Assembly: GCF_039634365.2 (NCBI RefSeq)
Contig: NZ_CP155079.2
Coordinates: forward strand, 2,480,001-2,544,000
Direction of reading: 5' to 3'
Length of the DNA stretch: 64,000 nt
Source of the DNA: Mucilaginibacter sp. PAMB04168
GTDB lineage: Bacteria; Bacteroidota; Bacteroidia; Sphingobacteriales; Sphingobacteriaceae
Of this stretch, positions 25,997-35,177 are shown piece by piece. The stretch's first letter is position 1. Every line of letters starts with the position of its first letter. A model generated the notes under the pieces. It searched no databases, was not told where the DNA came from, and was given only the letters and a program-made list of their open reading frames with translations. Position numbers and translations under genes: made by a program.

Positions 25997-26625
25997 TACA
26001 GGATTCAAGCCCAATAAAAGCGCTTTTACTGGACATTGGTGGGATTTTTCTCACCAATGGCTGGGACCGCGGCTCTCGTAAGGCTGCTGCCGATCACTTC
26101 AACATCAATTTTGAGGAAATGAATGAGCGGCACCGCATTATATTTGATGCTTATGAGTCGGGCAAGAGCACTTTGGACGAGTATCTTAACTTATTAGTAT
26201 TTTACGAATCGCGTCCATTTACTCCGCAGGATTTTAAGAGCTTTATGATGGGGCAGTCTCAGCCTTACCTTGATATGATTTCGCTGGTTGCACAGCTCAA
26301 ACAACAATATGGTTTACAAACTATTGCTGTTAACAATGAGGGTAAGGAAATTAATGAATACCGTATAAAGCAGTACAACTTGAAATCGTTTATTGATGTG
26401 TTTGCTTCATCATGTATCATTCAAGCACGAAAGCCCGATAAGAGTATTTATACGACGGCGTTAGACCTGTTGCAGATTAAGCCAAAAGAAGCTATATATT
26501 TGGACGACCGGTTGGTGTTTATACAAGCTGCCCAGCAGTTAGGAATCAATACCATACATCATATTAATACGGAAACCACCCGAAGTGCTTTTAACGCCTT
26601 TGGGCTGCGTCCTGAAGCAGTGTAA
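25993..26625 (+). CDS. HAD-superfamily IA phosphatase
   Basis: 210 residues. Motif I is LLLDIGGIFLTNG, with the nucleophile Asp and Gly where a second Asp is usual, as in YihX-type sugar phosphatases (DLGNV/DLGGV). The helical cap runs about 20-85. Motif III Lys lies in QARKPDKSIYTTAL, and motif IV is IYLDDRLVFIQAAQQLGI. It is coupled to tal by ATGA and lies inside the pentose phosphate operon. A sugar-phosphate or metabolite-repair phosphatase is therefore the likely role; the substrate is not known. Confidence 0.85.
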   Translation: MIQDSSPIKALLLDIGGIFLTNGWDRGSRKAAADHFNINFEEMNERHRIIFDAYESGKSTLDEYLNLLVFYESRPFTPQDFKSFMMGQSQPYLDMISLVAQLKQQYGLQTIAVNNEGKEINEYRIKQYNLKSFIDVFASSCIIQARKPDKSIYTTALDLLQIKPKEAIYLDDRLVFIQAAQQLGINTIHHINTETTRSAFNAFGLRPEAV

Positions 26626-26659
26626 GGCAGGAAATTTCAACTCAAAACACAATTATTTT

Positions 26660-28066
26660 ATGAAATCATATGATTTTGGCATAGTAGGTTTAGGCGTTAT
26701 GGGCCGTAATCTATTGTTAAATATGGCCGATAACAATTTTGCGGTAGCTGGTTTAGACCTTGATGCTGCGAAGGCTGAATCTCTTGAAAAAGAGGCTGCA
26801 GAAGGCCAGGATGTAAAGGCTACTACGCAAGCGCAGGAATTTGTAAGCCTCATACGCAAACCACGTGCAATTATGTTGTTGGTGCCAGCTGGCAAGCCGG
26901 TTGATAGCGCTATAGGCAGCTTGTTACCCTTTTTAGAAGAAGGCGACATTGTAATTGATGGCGGTAACTCTTATTTCCCGGATACAGACCGCCGTGTGGC
27001 TGAACTTGCTGAGAAAAATATCCACTTTTTCGGCATGGGTATTTCGGGTGGCGAAAAAGGTGCCCGTTTTGGCCCAAGCATGATGCCGGGCGGCGACCAA
27101 AATGCTTATGAGCGTTTACGCCCCATTTTTGAAGCTATTGCTGCTAAAGTGAATGGCGAGCCTTGCGTAACGTATTTGGGCAGTGGTTCGGCTGGTAACT
27201 ATGTAAAGATGGTGCATAATGGTATCGAGTACGGTATTATGCAACTTATATCTGAAGTGTACGACCTGATGAAACGTGGTTATGGCATTAGTGATGAAAA
27301 AATACAACAAACTTTCGCGGATTGGAATCAGACCGAATTGCAATCTTTCTTGATTGAAATAACCGGCATTGTACTCAATAAATTTGATGAAGAAACCGGT
27401 GAACGTTTAGTTAACAAAATTTCTGACTGGGCTAAAGCTAAGGGTACCGGCAAGTGGACTTCGCAAAATGCAATGGACCTACAAGCGCCAATACCGGTTA
27501 TTGATGCTGCAGTTACTATGCGTGATATGTCAAAATACAAACCCGAGCGTATTGAGGCAGCTAAGGAACTTACCTGGACAGCAACTGGAGGCGAGATTAG
27601 CGAAGAGCAGTTGATTGAGGAACTAAGACAGGCCTTTTACTTTGCCATGATTACCATTTATGCACAGGGATTAGCCCAATTAACCATTGCTTCCAAAACC
27701 TACAATTATGGCTTAAACCTGGAACAGGTAGCTAAAATTTGGCGTGGCGGTTGTATAATTCGGGCAGTTGTGCTTGAGGATTTCCGGCAGGCATACGTTC
27801 GTAACCCTGAATTGCCAAACATATTGCTGGATAACGAAATTGGCGGCAAGTTGGTAAACAAGCAAACTAACATCCGTACTGTAATTAAATTAGCTGTAGA
27901 TAAAGGCATCCCAGTAGCGGCTTTTATGAACTCACTTGCTTATTTTGATGCTTATCGTAGTGAGCGCTTAGCAACTAATCTTATACAGGCGCAACGCGAT
28001 TATTTTGGCGCACATACATACGAACGTACTGACCGCGAAGGAACTTTCCATACACACTGGGATTAA
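26660..28066 (+). CDS. gnd: 6-phosphogluconate dehydrogenase (decarboxylating)
   Basis: 468 residues from ATG at 26660. This start is chosen over an in-frame ATG at 26585 because it gives [18 protein letters not shown], the standard N-terminus, and avoids a 40-nt overlap with the HAD gene. The Rossmann motif is GLGVMGRN, the NADP region ends at [11 protein letters not shown], and the substrate site is [22 protein letters not shown]. The C-terminal helical domain is complete ([25 protein letters not shown]). It oxidatively decarboxylates 6-phosphogluconate to ribulose-5-phosphate. Confidence 0.96.
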   Translation: MKSYDFGIVGLGVMGRNLLLNMADNNFAVAGLDLDAAKAESLEKEAAEGQDVKATTQAQEFVSLIRKPRAIMLLVPAGKPVDSAIGSLLPFLEEGDIVIDGGNSYFPDTDRRVAELAEKNIHFFGMGISGGEKGARFGPSMMPGGDQNAYERLRPIFEAIAAKVNGEPCVTYLGSGSAGNYVKMVHNGIEYGIMQLISEVYDLMKRGYGISDEKIQQTFADWNQTELQSFLIEITGIVLNKFDEETGERLVNKISDWAKAKGTGKWTSQNAMDLQAPIPVIDAAVTMRDMSKYKPERIEAAKELTWTATGGEISEEQLIEELRQAFYFAMITIYAQGLAQLTIASKTYNYGLNLEQVAKIWRGGCIIRAVVLEDFRQAYVRNPELPNILLDNEIGGKLVNKQTNIRTVIKLAVDKGIPVAAFMNSLAYFDAYRSERLATNLIQAQRDYFGAHTYERTDREGTFHTHWD

Positions 28067-28100
28067 TTGTTTACCTATTCATTACTATAATTTTACAAGC

Positions 28101-29615
28101 ATGAAAACAGGTAATAAAGCTAAACCAGCAATCATCGTTATTTTTGGCGGTACTGGAGATTTGGCTAAACGTAAATTAATTCCGGCTTTCTACAATTTAT
28201 TTTTAGAAAATTGGATGCCCGAGCAGTTTGCTATCATTGGTCTCGGTCGTACAGAGCTCGACGATGAATCTTATCGTGGGCGTTTAAAAGACGGTTTGGC
28301 TGAGTTTTCAAGAACCGGTGCTCCGGCCGACGATAAGTGGGCCAAGTTTAATCCGAGTATCACTTACTTTCAATCTAACATAGATGATCCCGAATCATAC
28401 AAGCAATTGGCCGAAAAGCTGGATGCCTTAGATAAGCAATGGGGAGAAAGAGCGAACAGGTTATTCTATCTTTCAGTAGCGCCAAGATTTATCGAAGCGG
28501 TTACTGTTAACATCAATCAATCGGGCTTAGCCAGCGTACCCTCACAAGATCGCATGGTGATCGAAAAGCCGTTTGGCCACAACAAAGAGACGGCTATTGA
28601 GCTTAATCAATTGCTTACCCGTACTTTTCAGGAAGAGCAGATTTACCGTATTGACCATTACCTGGGCAAAGAAACGGTACAGAATATTCTGGCCTTCCGC
28701 TTTGCAAATGCATTGTTTGAACCGTTATGGAACCGCAACTATATTGAGTCGGTGCAAATAACGGTTGCTGAGCAGGTAGGTGTTGAAGACCGTGGCGGCT
28801 ATTATGAAAGCGCAGGTGCACTAAAGGATATGATTCAAAATCACCTGCTGCAAATATTGTGTATGGTAGCTATGGAAACACCAGCTTCCTTTAAAGCTGA
28901 AGAGATCCGCAACCGTAAGGTAGATGTGCTACGTGCTATCAGGCGTTTTAAACCCGAGGAAGTGCATCATTATGCTGTACGTGGTCAATACAACGATGGC
29001 TGGATGCAGGGAAAGAAAGTAGCGGGTTACCGGCAGGAGGAGGGCGTGAACCCCACTTCTAACACGGAGACTTTTGCAGCTATTAAATTTTACCTGGACA
29101 ATTGGCGCTGGCAAGGTGTACCTTTTTACCTGCGTACTGGTAAACGCATGCAGGAAAAAACATCATCTATCACTATTGAATTTAAGCCGGTGCCACACTC
29201 AACTTTCTCAGATGGGCAGGCTGAGAACTTGATGCCTAACCGGTTGACCATTAATATTCAGCCGCAAATGGATATCAGGTTGAGGTTTATGACTAAACGG
29301 CCGGGGCTAGAAATGAGCTTAAATCCTTCAGAAATGATTTTTGATTATGATACCTGCTCAACACAGTCGCCGGAGGCTTACGAAACGTTGCTGCTTGATG
29401 CCATGCAGGGTGATGCCACCTTGTTTATGCGTTCGGATCAGGTAGAGGAGGCTTGGGACGTAATCACGCCTATACAGGAAATTTGGGAAAATCGCGAGTC
29501 GCTTGATTTTCCTAACTACGCTGCAGGAAGCTGGGGACCCGAAACTGCCGAAGCATTGATAGCACGCCAAGGTCATGTTTGGGCTTTGAACGCGCATAAC
29601 AAAACGCACCATTAA
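28101..29615 (+). CDS. zwf: Glucose-6-phosphate 1-dehydrogenase
   Basis: 504 residues from ATG at 28101. An in-frame start at 28005 would sit inside gnd and add unrelated sequence, so I reject it. [19 protein letters not shown] is the nucleotide-binding loop and [15 protein letters not shown] carries the catalytic His and substrate lysine. [21 protein letters not shown] and [10 protein letters not shown] follow. It makes 6-phosphogluconolactone and reduced cofactor. Only 34 nt separate it from gnd and 11 nt from pgl. Confidence 0.97.
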   Translation: MKTGNKAKPAIIVIFGGTGDLAKRKLIPAFYNLFLENWMPEQFAIIGLGRTELDDESYRGRLKDGLAEFSRTGAPADDKWAKFNPSITYFQSNIDDPESYKQLAEKLDALDKQWGERANRLFYLSVAPRFIEAVTVNINQSGLASVPSQDRMVIEKPFGHNKETAIELNQLLTRTFQEEQIYRIDHYLGKETVQNILAFRFANALFEPLWNRNYIESVQITVAEQVGVEDRGGYYESAGALKDMIQNHLLQILCMVAMETPASFKAEEIRNRKVDVLRAIRRFKPEEVHHYAVRGQYNDGWMQGKKVAGYRQEEGVNPTSNTETFAAIKFYLDNWRWQGVPFYLRTGKRMQEKTSSITIEFKPVPHSTFSDGQAENLMPNRLTINIQPQMDIRLRFMTKRPGLEMSLNPSEMIFDYDTCSTQSPEAYETLLLDAMQGDATLFMRSDQVEEAWDVITPIQEIWENRESLDFPNYAAGSWGPETAEALIARQGHVWALNAHNKTHH

Positions 29616-29626
29616 TTGCCACAATA

Positions 29627-30358
29627 ATGATTCGCATATTCAAAAATACTCAGGAATTAAGCGATGCCGCGGCACAATTATTTGTGCAATCGGCACAGGA
29701 AGCCATTGCCGAAAAAGGTAGCTTTACAGTTGCTTTAACAGGTGGTAGTTCGCCCGTTGCCTTGCATAAGTTACTGGCTGCTTCGCCATACGCTGAACAG
29801 GTTGAATGGCAACATGTCTTCATATTTTGGGGAGATGAACGCTGGGTTCCAATGGAAGATGAGCGTAGCAACGCCAAAATGGCTTTTGATACACTGCTTA
29901 ACCACGTGCCCATCCCCACAAAACAAATCAAACCTATGTATGATGCAGCGGACTCTCCCGAAGCGTTTGCTGCGGAGTACGAGCAGTGGATACGCGAACA
30001 GGTTGGTGAAGAGGGTGCGTTCGACCTGATATTTTTGGGTATGGGTGACGACGGCCATACCGCATCCTTGTTTCCTGGTACCGACGTGTTGCATGAGCAA
30101 GACAAGTGGGTAGCTGCTTATTACCTGCAGCCGCAGGATATGTATCGTATTACCTTAACTGCACCGCTCATTAATCGGGCAAAAAGGATAGCCGTGCTTA
30201 CCTTCGGTGAAAAGAAAACGCATGCGCTACATGAGGTAATAGAAGGTGAACGCAATCCTGAAAAATATCCGTCTCAATTACTAAATCCAACTCACGGAGA
30301 ATTGATTTTTATGGTTGATGAGATTGCTGCATCGCAGTTATCAAAGCCAGCCAATTAA
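29627..30358 (+). CDS. pgl: 6-phosphogluconolactonase (DevB type)
   Basis: 243 residues, the NagB/RpiA fold. It hydrolyses 6-phosphogluconolactone, linking zwf and gnd. ALTGGSSPVALHKLL is the phosphate-binding loop, HVFIFWGDERWVPMEDERSN the signature and DLIFLGMGDDGHTASLFPG the active-site block. It is the last gene of the pentose phosphate operon and is followed by a hairpin terminator. Confidence 0.95.
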   Translation: MIRIFKNTQELSDAAAQLFVQSAQEAIAEKGSFTVALTGGSSPVALHKLLAASPYAEQVEWQHVFIFWGDERWVPMEDERSNAKMAFDTLLNHVPIPTKQIKPMYDAADSPEAFAAEYEQWIREQVGEEGAFDLIFLGMGDDGHTASLFPGTDVLHEQDKWVAAYYLQPQDMYRITLTAPLINRAKRIAVLTFGEKKTHALHEVIEGERNPEKYPSQLLNPTHGELIFMVDEIAASQLSKPAN

Positions 30359-30372
30359 TATGTATTCATTTA

Positions 30373-30398
30373 AAGAAGGCCGGTTAATCGGCTTTCTT
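30373..30398. terminator. Hairpin between convergent pgl and helicase genes
   Basis: Arms AAGAAGGCCG (30373-30382) and CGGCTTTCTT (30389-30398) pair fully with one G-T wobble around a 6-nt loop. It lies 15 nt after the pgl stop. The T tract after it is weak. Confidence 0.6.
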
Positions 30399-30458
30399 CA
30401 TATAGTAGTGCTAATTTAAAAATCCTTTAATCGAAAGTATCACTACAGGTGGTTACTT

Positions 30459-32363
30459 CTAACTTATATATTCCCAAGCACTTTGATATCCGCCGTGTTG
30501 TTCGGTATAGGTTATAAAGTCGGCGTAAAACGGTAACTGCGCTAGGGTAGAGCTATCGCCTATTACTACCAGTTTTTTACGGGCACGGGTCATAGCTACA
30601 TTCATGCGGCGTATATCTGATAAAAATCCAATATCACCTTGGTTATTACTGCGCGTCATGCTGATGTATACCACATCACGTTCTTGGCCTTGAAAACTAT
30701 CAATCGTGTTTATCGCTATTTTTTCACCATAATTAATTAATTCTGGATGATTAGCCAATTGGTCCCGCAATAAACGTATTTGTTCTTTGTAAGGTGATAT
30801 AACTGCAATACTCGGAAAGTTAGTTAAGTCGTAATGACCGTTGAGTTGCTCTACCAATTGTGCTAAGTGTGTAAATAGAAAGGCGGCTTCTTCAGGATTG
30901 GTTGAACTTGTTCCTTCCATCTTTTCGTCAAAACCGCAGCCCGCTGTATCTACAAAGTTGAGCGGTAAATCGCCTTCAAACAACAATTGTTGCGCTACTG
31001 ATGAATTGGCCATAAGTCTGTCCTGGTAAAATACTTTTGATGAGTAACTCATAATCGACTCGTTCATTCGGTATTGCTCTTCCAATAAAGTAACTGCCTC
31101 GGGATGATGCAAAGTACACTTTTCAAGTAGCGTAGTGCTTAATCCGCCTTTTGCAGCCTCAGCCGATTTAATGGTGGGCGGAAGCTGATAATGGTCACCG
31201 GCTAAAATCACTTTTTGAGCTTTAAGTATAGGTATCCAACAAGCAGGTTCCAATGCTTGTCCGGCCTCGTCAATAAAAACGGTCTTAAATTTCAGATTAC
31301 GGATGGTATAGTGGTTTGAACCTACAAGAGTAGCTGTTATTACTTGCGCCTTGGCCGTCAAATCATCGGTAATGTATTGTTCTGTTTTTCCCACATCTTT
31401 CATAATGCGGTGCGCCTCATCAAACAAAGCCTTGCGTTGGTCACGTTCTGCCTTTCCAAAGCTGCGCTTGTATTTATGCGCCATATTCTTGTACTCGGCC
31501 GCTTGTTTCTTCAACTTTTTTATTTCCTTCATGTGCGGATGATTGGCAATCTGCTCATCAAGGGTAAGCGCTGTTAACCTGTCTGAAACACGAACAGGGT
31601 TGCCAATACGCAACACACGTAATCCTTCGGCCGCTAATTTTTCGCTTAACAGATCAACCGCAGTGTTACTGGGCGCAACTACCAAAACCTGTTCTCCTTC
31701 TTGAGCAATCAACGTTTTAATGGCTTGTACCAGTGTAGTTGTTTTGCCTGTACCCGGCGGACCATGAACAATGCATAAATCTTGCGCGTCAATGATTTGA
31801 TCAACAGCTTTATTCTGCGAATTATTTAAGCTAACGGTTGAGGTGTAACTGGCCCGGTTTAAGAAAGATGGTGGCTTTTGTCCGGTTAGTACTTGTATAA
31901 GACTGGAGTCAGACTGTTTATCAGACAATACATCAGCTGTTTTAAGTGCATCCTGCATTTCCTTGTAGCTATTCTCATCAAACAGCAGGTCTATACCCAG
32001 CTTGCCATCGCGCGACCAATCTGGCAACTCATCGGTAAGCAGAGTAATCTTTAGCCTATCCCTACCCACATAAGCAATCGTGCCTTCCACGCGGTTATTC
32101 TTCGGATCGTGGTTGGAAAACAAAGCCGCCGAAGCGCCAAACCTCAACTGGTGGGTAATCTCCTGATGCGTGGTTCGTTCAACTTCAACAGTCAAATAGT
32201 CGCCACGGCTAAGTTCAGTTCCTCTTATGGCAATAGGATACCAAGTTAGGCCGTTAGTCCGGCGATCTGTAGCCGAACTGGTCTCGGTAAGTTTTAAATA
32301 AGCTTTGCGGTCGTCATCACGTTCAATATTTAACAGGGTTAAAAGCTTTTTAAAATAATCCAT
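30459..32363 (-). CDS. IGHMBP2/SMUBP-2-like SF1B DNA/RNA helicase
   Basis: 634 residues. An N-terminal beta-barrel region (about 1-170) precedes two RecA-like domains. Walker A is VHGPPGTGKTTT, motif Ia VVAPSNTAVDLL, motif II VFIDEAGQALEP, motif III LAGDHYQLPPTI, motif IV LLEEQYRMNESIM, motif V NTIDSFQGQERDVV and motif VI NVAMTRARKKLVVIGD. A coiled coil (about 275-330) interrupts domain 1A, as in eukaryotic IGHMBP2 and Upf1-like enzymes. These proteins unwind DNA or RNA 5' to 3'; the cellular role in bacteria is not established. It is a single gene on the minus strand. Confidence 0.92.
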   Translation of the reverse strand: MDYFKKLLTLLNIERDDDRKAYLKLTETSSATDRRTNGLTWYPIAIRGTELSRGDYLTVEVERTTHQEITHQLRFGASAALFSNHDPKNNRVEGTIAYVGRDRLKITLLTDELPDWSRDGKLGIDLLFDENSYKEMQDALKTADVLSDKQSDSSLIQVLTGQKPPSFLNRASYTSTVSLNNSQNKAVDQIIDAQDLCIVHGPPGTGKTTTLVQAIKTLIAQEGEQVLVVAPSNTAVDLLSEKLAAEGLRVLRIGNPVRVSDRLTALTLDEQIANHPHMKEIKKLKKQAAEYKNMAHKYKRSFGKAERDQRKALFDEAHRIMKDVGKTEQYITDDLTAKAQVITATLVGSNHYTIRNLKFKTVFIDEAGQALEPACWIPILKAQKVILAGDHYQLPPTIKSAEAAKGGLSTTLLEKCTLHHPEAVTLLEEQYRMNESIMSYSSKVFYQDRLMANSSVAQQLLFEGDLPLNFVDTAGCGFDEKMEGTSSTNPEEAAFLFTHLAQLVEQLNGHYDLTNFPSIAVISPYKEQIRLLRDQLANHPELINYGEKIAINTIDSFQGQERDVVYISMTRSNNQGDIGFLSDIRRMNVAMTRARKKLVVIGDSSTLAQLPFYADFITYTEQHGGYQSAWEYIS

Positions 32364-32613
32364 GCGACAAAGTTAATAAAGCCGGCAGCTTTTGGCGTAG
32401 CGGCTTACCTTACGGCTGTTTTGCATAACAAAACAATTGATTACATTTAAGGGCCACATAAATTTTTAATGCTGTAGCTAAACATTCTTAGAGATAGTTG
32501 TCTAAAAAATTAATGTAAAACACAACAAAGCCGCAATTAAAATGTAGTTTACACCGCGTGCTGTTACAACTGCGGCAATATTATTGCGCATATAATTTAT
32601 CTTGATTAACTAA

Positions 32614-34014
32614 ATGAGTAAAGTATTTACCATAACAGAAGGGTTGGAAAACCTCGGCGCTATGCGCACCGGCGGACAAGGTTCTGTATATAAGGGTCGT
32701 CGTACAGGTACGTTGTATACCGCTATCAAACTATTGCCAACCCCCATTCTTACCGAAAGCGAAGACGATAAAAACTACAGAAATTTTCAGAACGAAGTAG
32801 CCAAGCTGCAAAAAGTGAATGAGCAGCCCAACCCCAACGTTGTAAAAATAATGAGCTGGGGTTTGTCAGATAGCGGCTCTTTTCCATTTATTGAAATGGA
32901 GTATATAGATGGTCCTGATCTTTGCGAACTGCTCCAGCCACCGCACGAAAAGATATTTGCGCTGAAAGAGCTCATAAAAGTAGCCGACCAATTGGCTGGC
33001 GCACTGGCTCATTGCCATAAGGTTGGCGTAAAGCACGGAGATATTAAAAGCAATAACGTAAAATATAACGTACACACCGGCAACTATGTACTGCTCGATT
33101 TTGGTTTGGCTATCATGACCGAAGATCAACGCCGCAGTAGTATGCGTCATGCTGGTGCTATAGAGTTTATGGCACCTGAGCAGCATGAAGGACATATGCT
33201 GCCTCAAACTGATGTATACAGCTACGGGGTTATATTATATGAGCTACTATGTGGCGAGGTGCCGTTTCCATTGAATGGCAATGGCGAGACGGCACGTAAC
33301 ACGGTAATGGTGGCTCATATGGAAACGCCTATTCCCGATCCTTTAAGCAAAAGGCAGGAAAATTTACCTGCGGCGTGGTCGGCCGAGAAGCGGGCACAGG
33401 AAATGCAAGTGCCGTATTGGCTGCTGCGCATTATTGTAAGGTGTTTGGAAAAAGACCCGCAAAACCGCTACGCAAGCGGCGTCGAGTTGCAGGAAGCTAT
33501 CGTAAACAGCAGCTTGCAAGCCACTGAAAATTATGCTCAGCAGCAAGAAGTGTTAAGCACAAGTGCATTGCAAGCGGAGAACGAGCGTCTGCAAGCTCAA
33601 CTGCTGCAATATCAGCAAGGCCAAAACGACAATGTGGAAGCTAATGATGATGAAGAGGAAGGCTCAAACGTAGTGCTGTCTAAGCCAATGTTTATCTTGT
33701 TCATTACCTTATTGGTTCTTTTCATGGGCTTTTCTGTGTATTCTGCTTTCTTTAAGCGTGAGGCAACTGCAATGCTATCTGGTGGGGCCGACACTACACA
33801 AACAGATACGAGTACGACCCCTCAACAAGATTTCAAGGTTAATTCTACAGATGTTGAAATCATCAAGCAACGTGCAAAGGATTCTATGCAACGGGTTGTT
33901 GATAGCGTGATCAGAGTGGAGCGCAAAGCACAAGAAAAACTAAAAGCGCAGAAAGACAGTGTAAAGAAAGCCGAAGCAGATACCACCGAAACAACTGAGG
34001 AGGAGCCGTTTTAA
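32614..34014 (+). CDS. Membrane Ser/Thr protein kinase 1 (PknB-like)
   Basis: 466 residues. The kinase domain is about 10-300, with the Gly loop TGGQGSVYKG (20-28), Lys39, catalytic loop HGDIKSNN (Asp143), DFG at Asp162, and APE-like FMAPEQ. The catalytic loop is HGD rather than HRD, so it is a non-RD kinase. A Gln/Leu-rich coiled coil (about 310-345) precedes one membrane helix (about 360-380) and an extracytoplasmic Thr/Asp/Lys-rich tail of about 85 residues with no PASTA domain. It opens a signalling and cell-wall gene group. It is about four-fifths identical by eye to the kinase at 41536-42948 up to the coiled coil. Confidence 0.9.
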   Translation: MSKVFTITEGLENLGAMRTGGQGSVYKGRRTGTLYTAIKLLPTPILTESEDDKNYRNFQNEVAKLQKVNEQPNPNVVKIMSWGLSDSGSFPFIEMEYIDGPDLCELLQPPHEKIFALKELIKVADQLAGALAHCHKVGVKHGDIKSNNVKYNVHTGNYVLLDFGLAIMTEDQRRSSMRHAGAIEFMAPEQHEGHMLPQTDVYSYGVILYELLCGEVPFPLNGNGETARNTVMVAHMETPIPDPLSKRQENLPAAWSAEKRAQEMQVPYWLLRIIVRCLEKDPQNRYASGVELQEAIVNSSLQATENYAQQQEVLSTSALQAENERLQAQLLQYQQGQNDNVEANDDEEEGSNVVLSKPMFILFITLLVLFMGFSVYSAFFKREATAMLSGGADTTQTDTSTTPQQDFKVNSTDVEIIKQRAKDSMQRVVDSVIRVERKAQEKLKAQKDSVKKAEADTTETTEEEPF

Positions 34015-34111
34015 AGGTATTGCTCTAAGATCTGTTTAATGGCATTCAAACATCTGCGGTTGTTTAGATGTTGCGTACACATTATAATTGCATACTACCA
34101 AATCTACTCTA

Positions 34112-35074
34112 ATGGATTCTAAACCTAATTTTTGGCAACGAATAGGCATTCAGGACTGGTTTCTGACCAAAGAAGGAACCGAAGCGCTTAACCTAACACC
34201 AGCCCTTACACCTGATACTATCTATAAATATATCGTTGAAAAGTTTCGTGAGTCTATCGGTGAGTTATCTTTTGCTGATAGGGTTGTGTTTTATCACGAG
34301 TTTATCATCAGCTTTAATGCCGATGATTACAAAGAATTTAATGAAAATAAGCAGGGGATTATAGGGCTTATTGTTAAGGAAACCGTAAAGCGCTTCTATG
34401 AGATATTAAAAGAATACCGTGATGCCGGCAAAACTGTAGAGCCATCCGGATCGAAGTGGGTTTTCAGGGTAGTATCTCACCCCGACTATGCACGCGGAGA
34501 TAAAGGCTTTATAGGCAAACTACTTCCTGATAATAATAATACAGTAGTACCAAAAGAGGAAAATCTTAGGGTAACATTTATTCCCCGGCAAACCGGTATA
34601 GCACAAACCTTTGATGTAAACCAGGATGTTTTAAAAGGCTTTACTTACTATAGTGATGGCTATTTCGAAATACCTTACGAAGAGGAGTTGGAGTATGATG
34701 CGAAAGATAACACCAAACCAGGTCAGGCGCTTATTGCCCGCTTAGAGACTATTATTCCAGATCAACAGTTTGCTGGTAAAAAGGTAGAGTTTCTGATGAA
34801 AGATGAAGAGATCATTGTAACGGGCAGTGAAGATACCCGCGATGAGGCAGATGTTTTCAAAATACCGTCAGACTGGGTAAACGTGCCACATCTTGCTATA
34901 AGGTTTAACAAAGCCGATGGCAAGTTTTACCTGGCCTCTTTTGGCGAGATGACAACGCTTAATGAAGTACTTATTTCCCGTAGCGATGTGAACGCACCCG
35001 CCTGGGTCGAGTTGCCTGTTAACTCGCGTATGTTGCTTAATGGTATCATTGGCCTAAATCTTTTTAAATCATAG
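34112..35074 (+). CDS. FHA-like protein of unknown function
   Basis: 320 residues from ATG at 34112; a TTG 24 nt upstream in frame is less likely. There is no signal peptide or membrane helix. The N-terminal half is helical (FADRVVFYHEFIISFNADDY and onward) and I do not recognise it. The last 60 residues (HLAIRFNKADGKFYLASFG ... VELPVNSRMLLNGIIGLNLF) follow the strand order of the second half of an FHA domain. The GR, S and N phosphothreonine-binding residues are not evident, so it is a divergent FHA at best. A 4-nt gap to the next small gene and its place between kinase and phosphatase make it part of the same module. Confidence 0.65.
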   Translation: MDSKPNFWQRIGIQDWFLTKEGTEALNLTPALTPDTIYKYIVEKFRESIGELSFADRVVFYHEFIISFNADDYKEFNENKQGIIGLIVKETVKRFYEILKEYRDAGKTVEPSGSKWVFRVVSHPDYARGDKGFIGKLLPDNNNTVVPKEENLRVTFIPRQTGIAQTFDVNQDVLKGFTYYSDGYFEIPYEEELEYDAKDNTKPGQALIARLETIIPDQQFAGKKVEFLMKDEEIIVTGSEDTRDEADVFKIPSDWVNVPHLAIRFNKADGKFYLASFGEMTTLNEVLISRSDVNAPAWVELPVNSRMLLNGIIGLNLFKS

Positions 35075-35078
35075 CTGT

Positions 35079-35177
35079 ATGTCACAAATTTTATCTATAG
35101 GGCTATTAGTACTGGTTGTAGGCCTGCTGGCCACTCATTTTTATGACATCAAAAATTCGGGAAAACGTAATGGCTGA
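35079..35177 (+). CDS. 32-residue single-pass membrane miniprotein
   Basis: ATG at 35079, 4 nt after the upstream stop, and TGA at 35175-35177, so the frame overlaps the PP2C start by 8 nt. The product is a hydrophobic helix (ILSIGLLVLVVGLLATHFY) with a short polar, basic tail ending KRNG. The tight spacing mirrors the 8-nt and 14-nt overlaps elsewhere in the group and fills what would otherwise be the only gap of the module. I know no named family. It may be a small subunit that regulates or anchors the phosphatase or SEDS-PBP. Confidence 0.55.
   Translation: MSQILSIGLLVLVVGLLATHFYDIKNSGKRNG

Noticed and set aside
26585..26659. Upstream in-frame start for gnd
   Set aside because: It overlaps the HAD gene by about 40 nt and adds residues absent from the family; ATG at 26660 gives the standard N-terminus.
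28005..28100. Upstream in-frame start for zwf
   Set aside because: It lies inside the end of gnd; the ATG at 28101 fits the family length.
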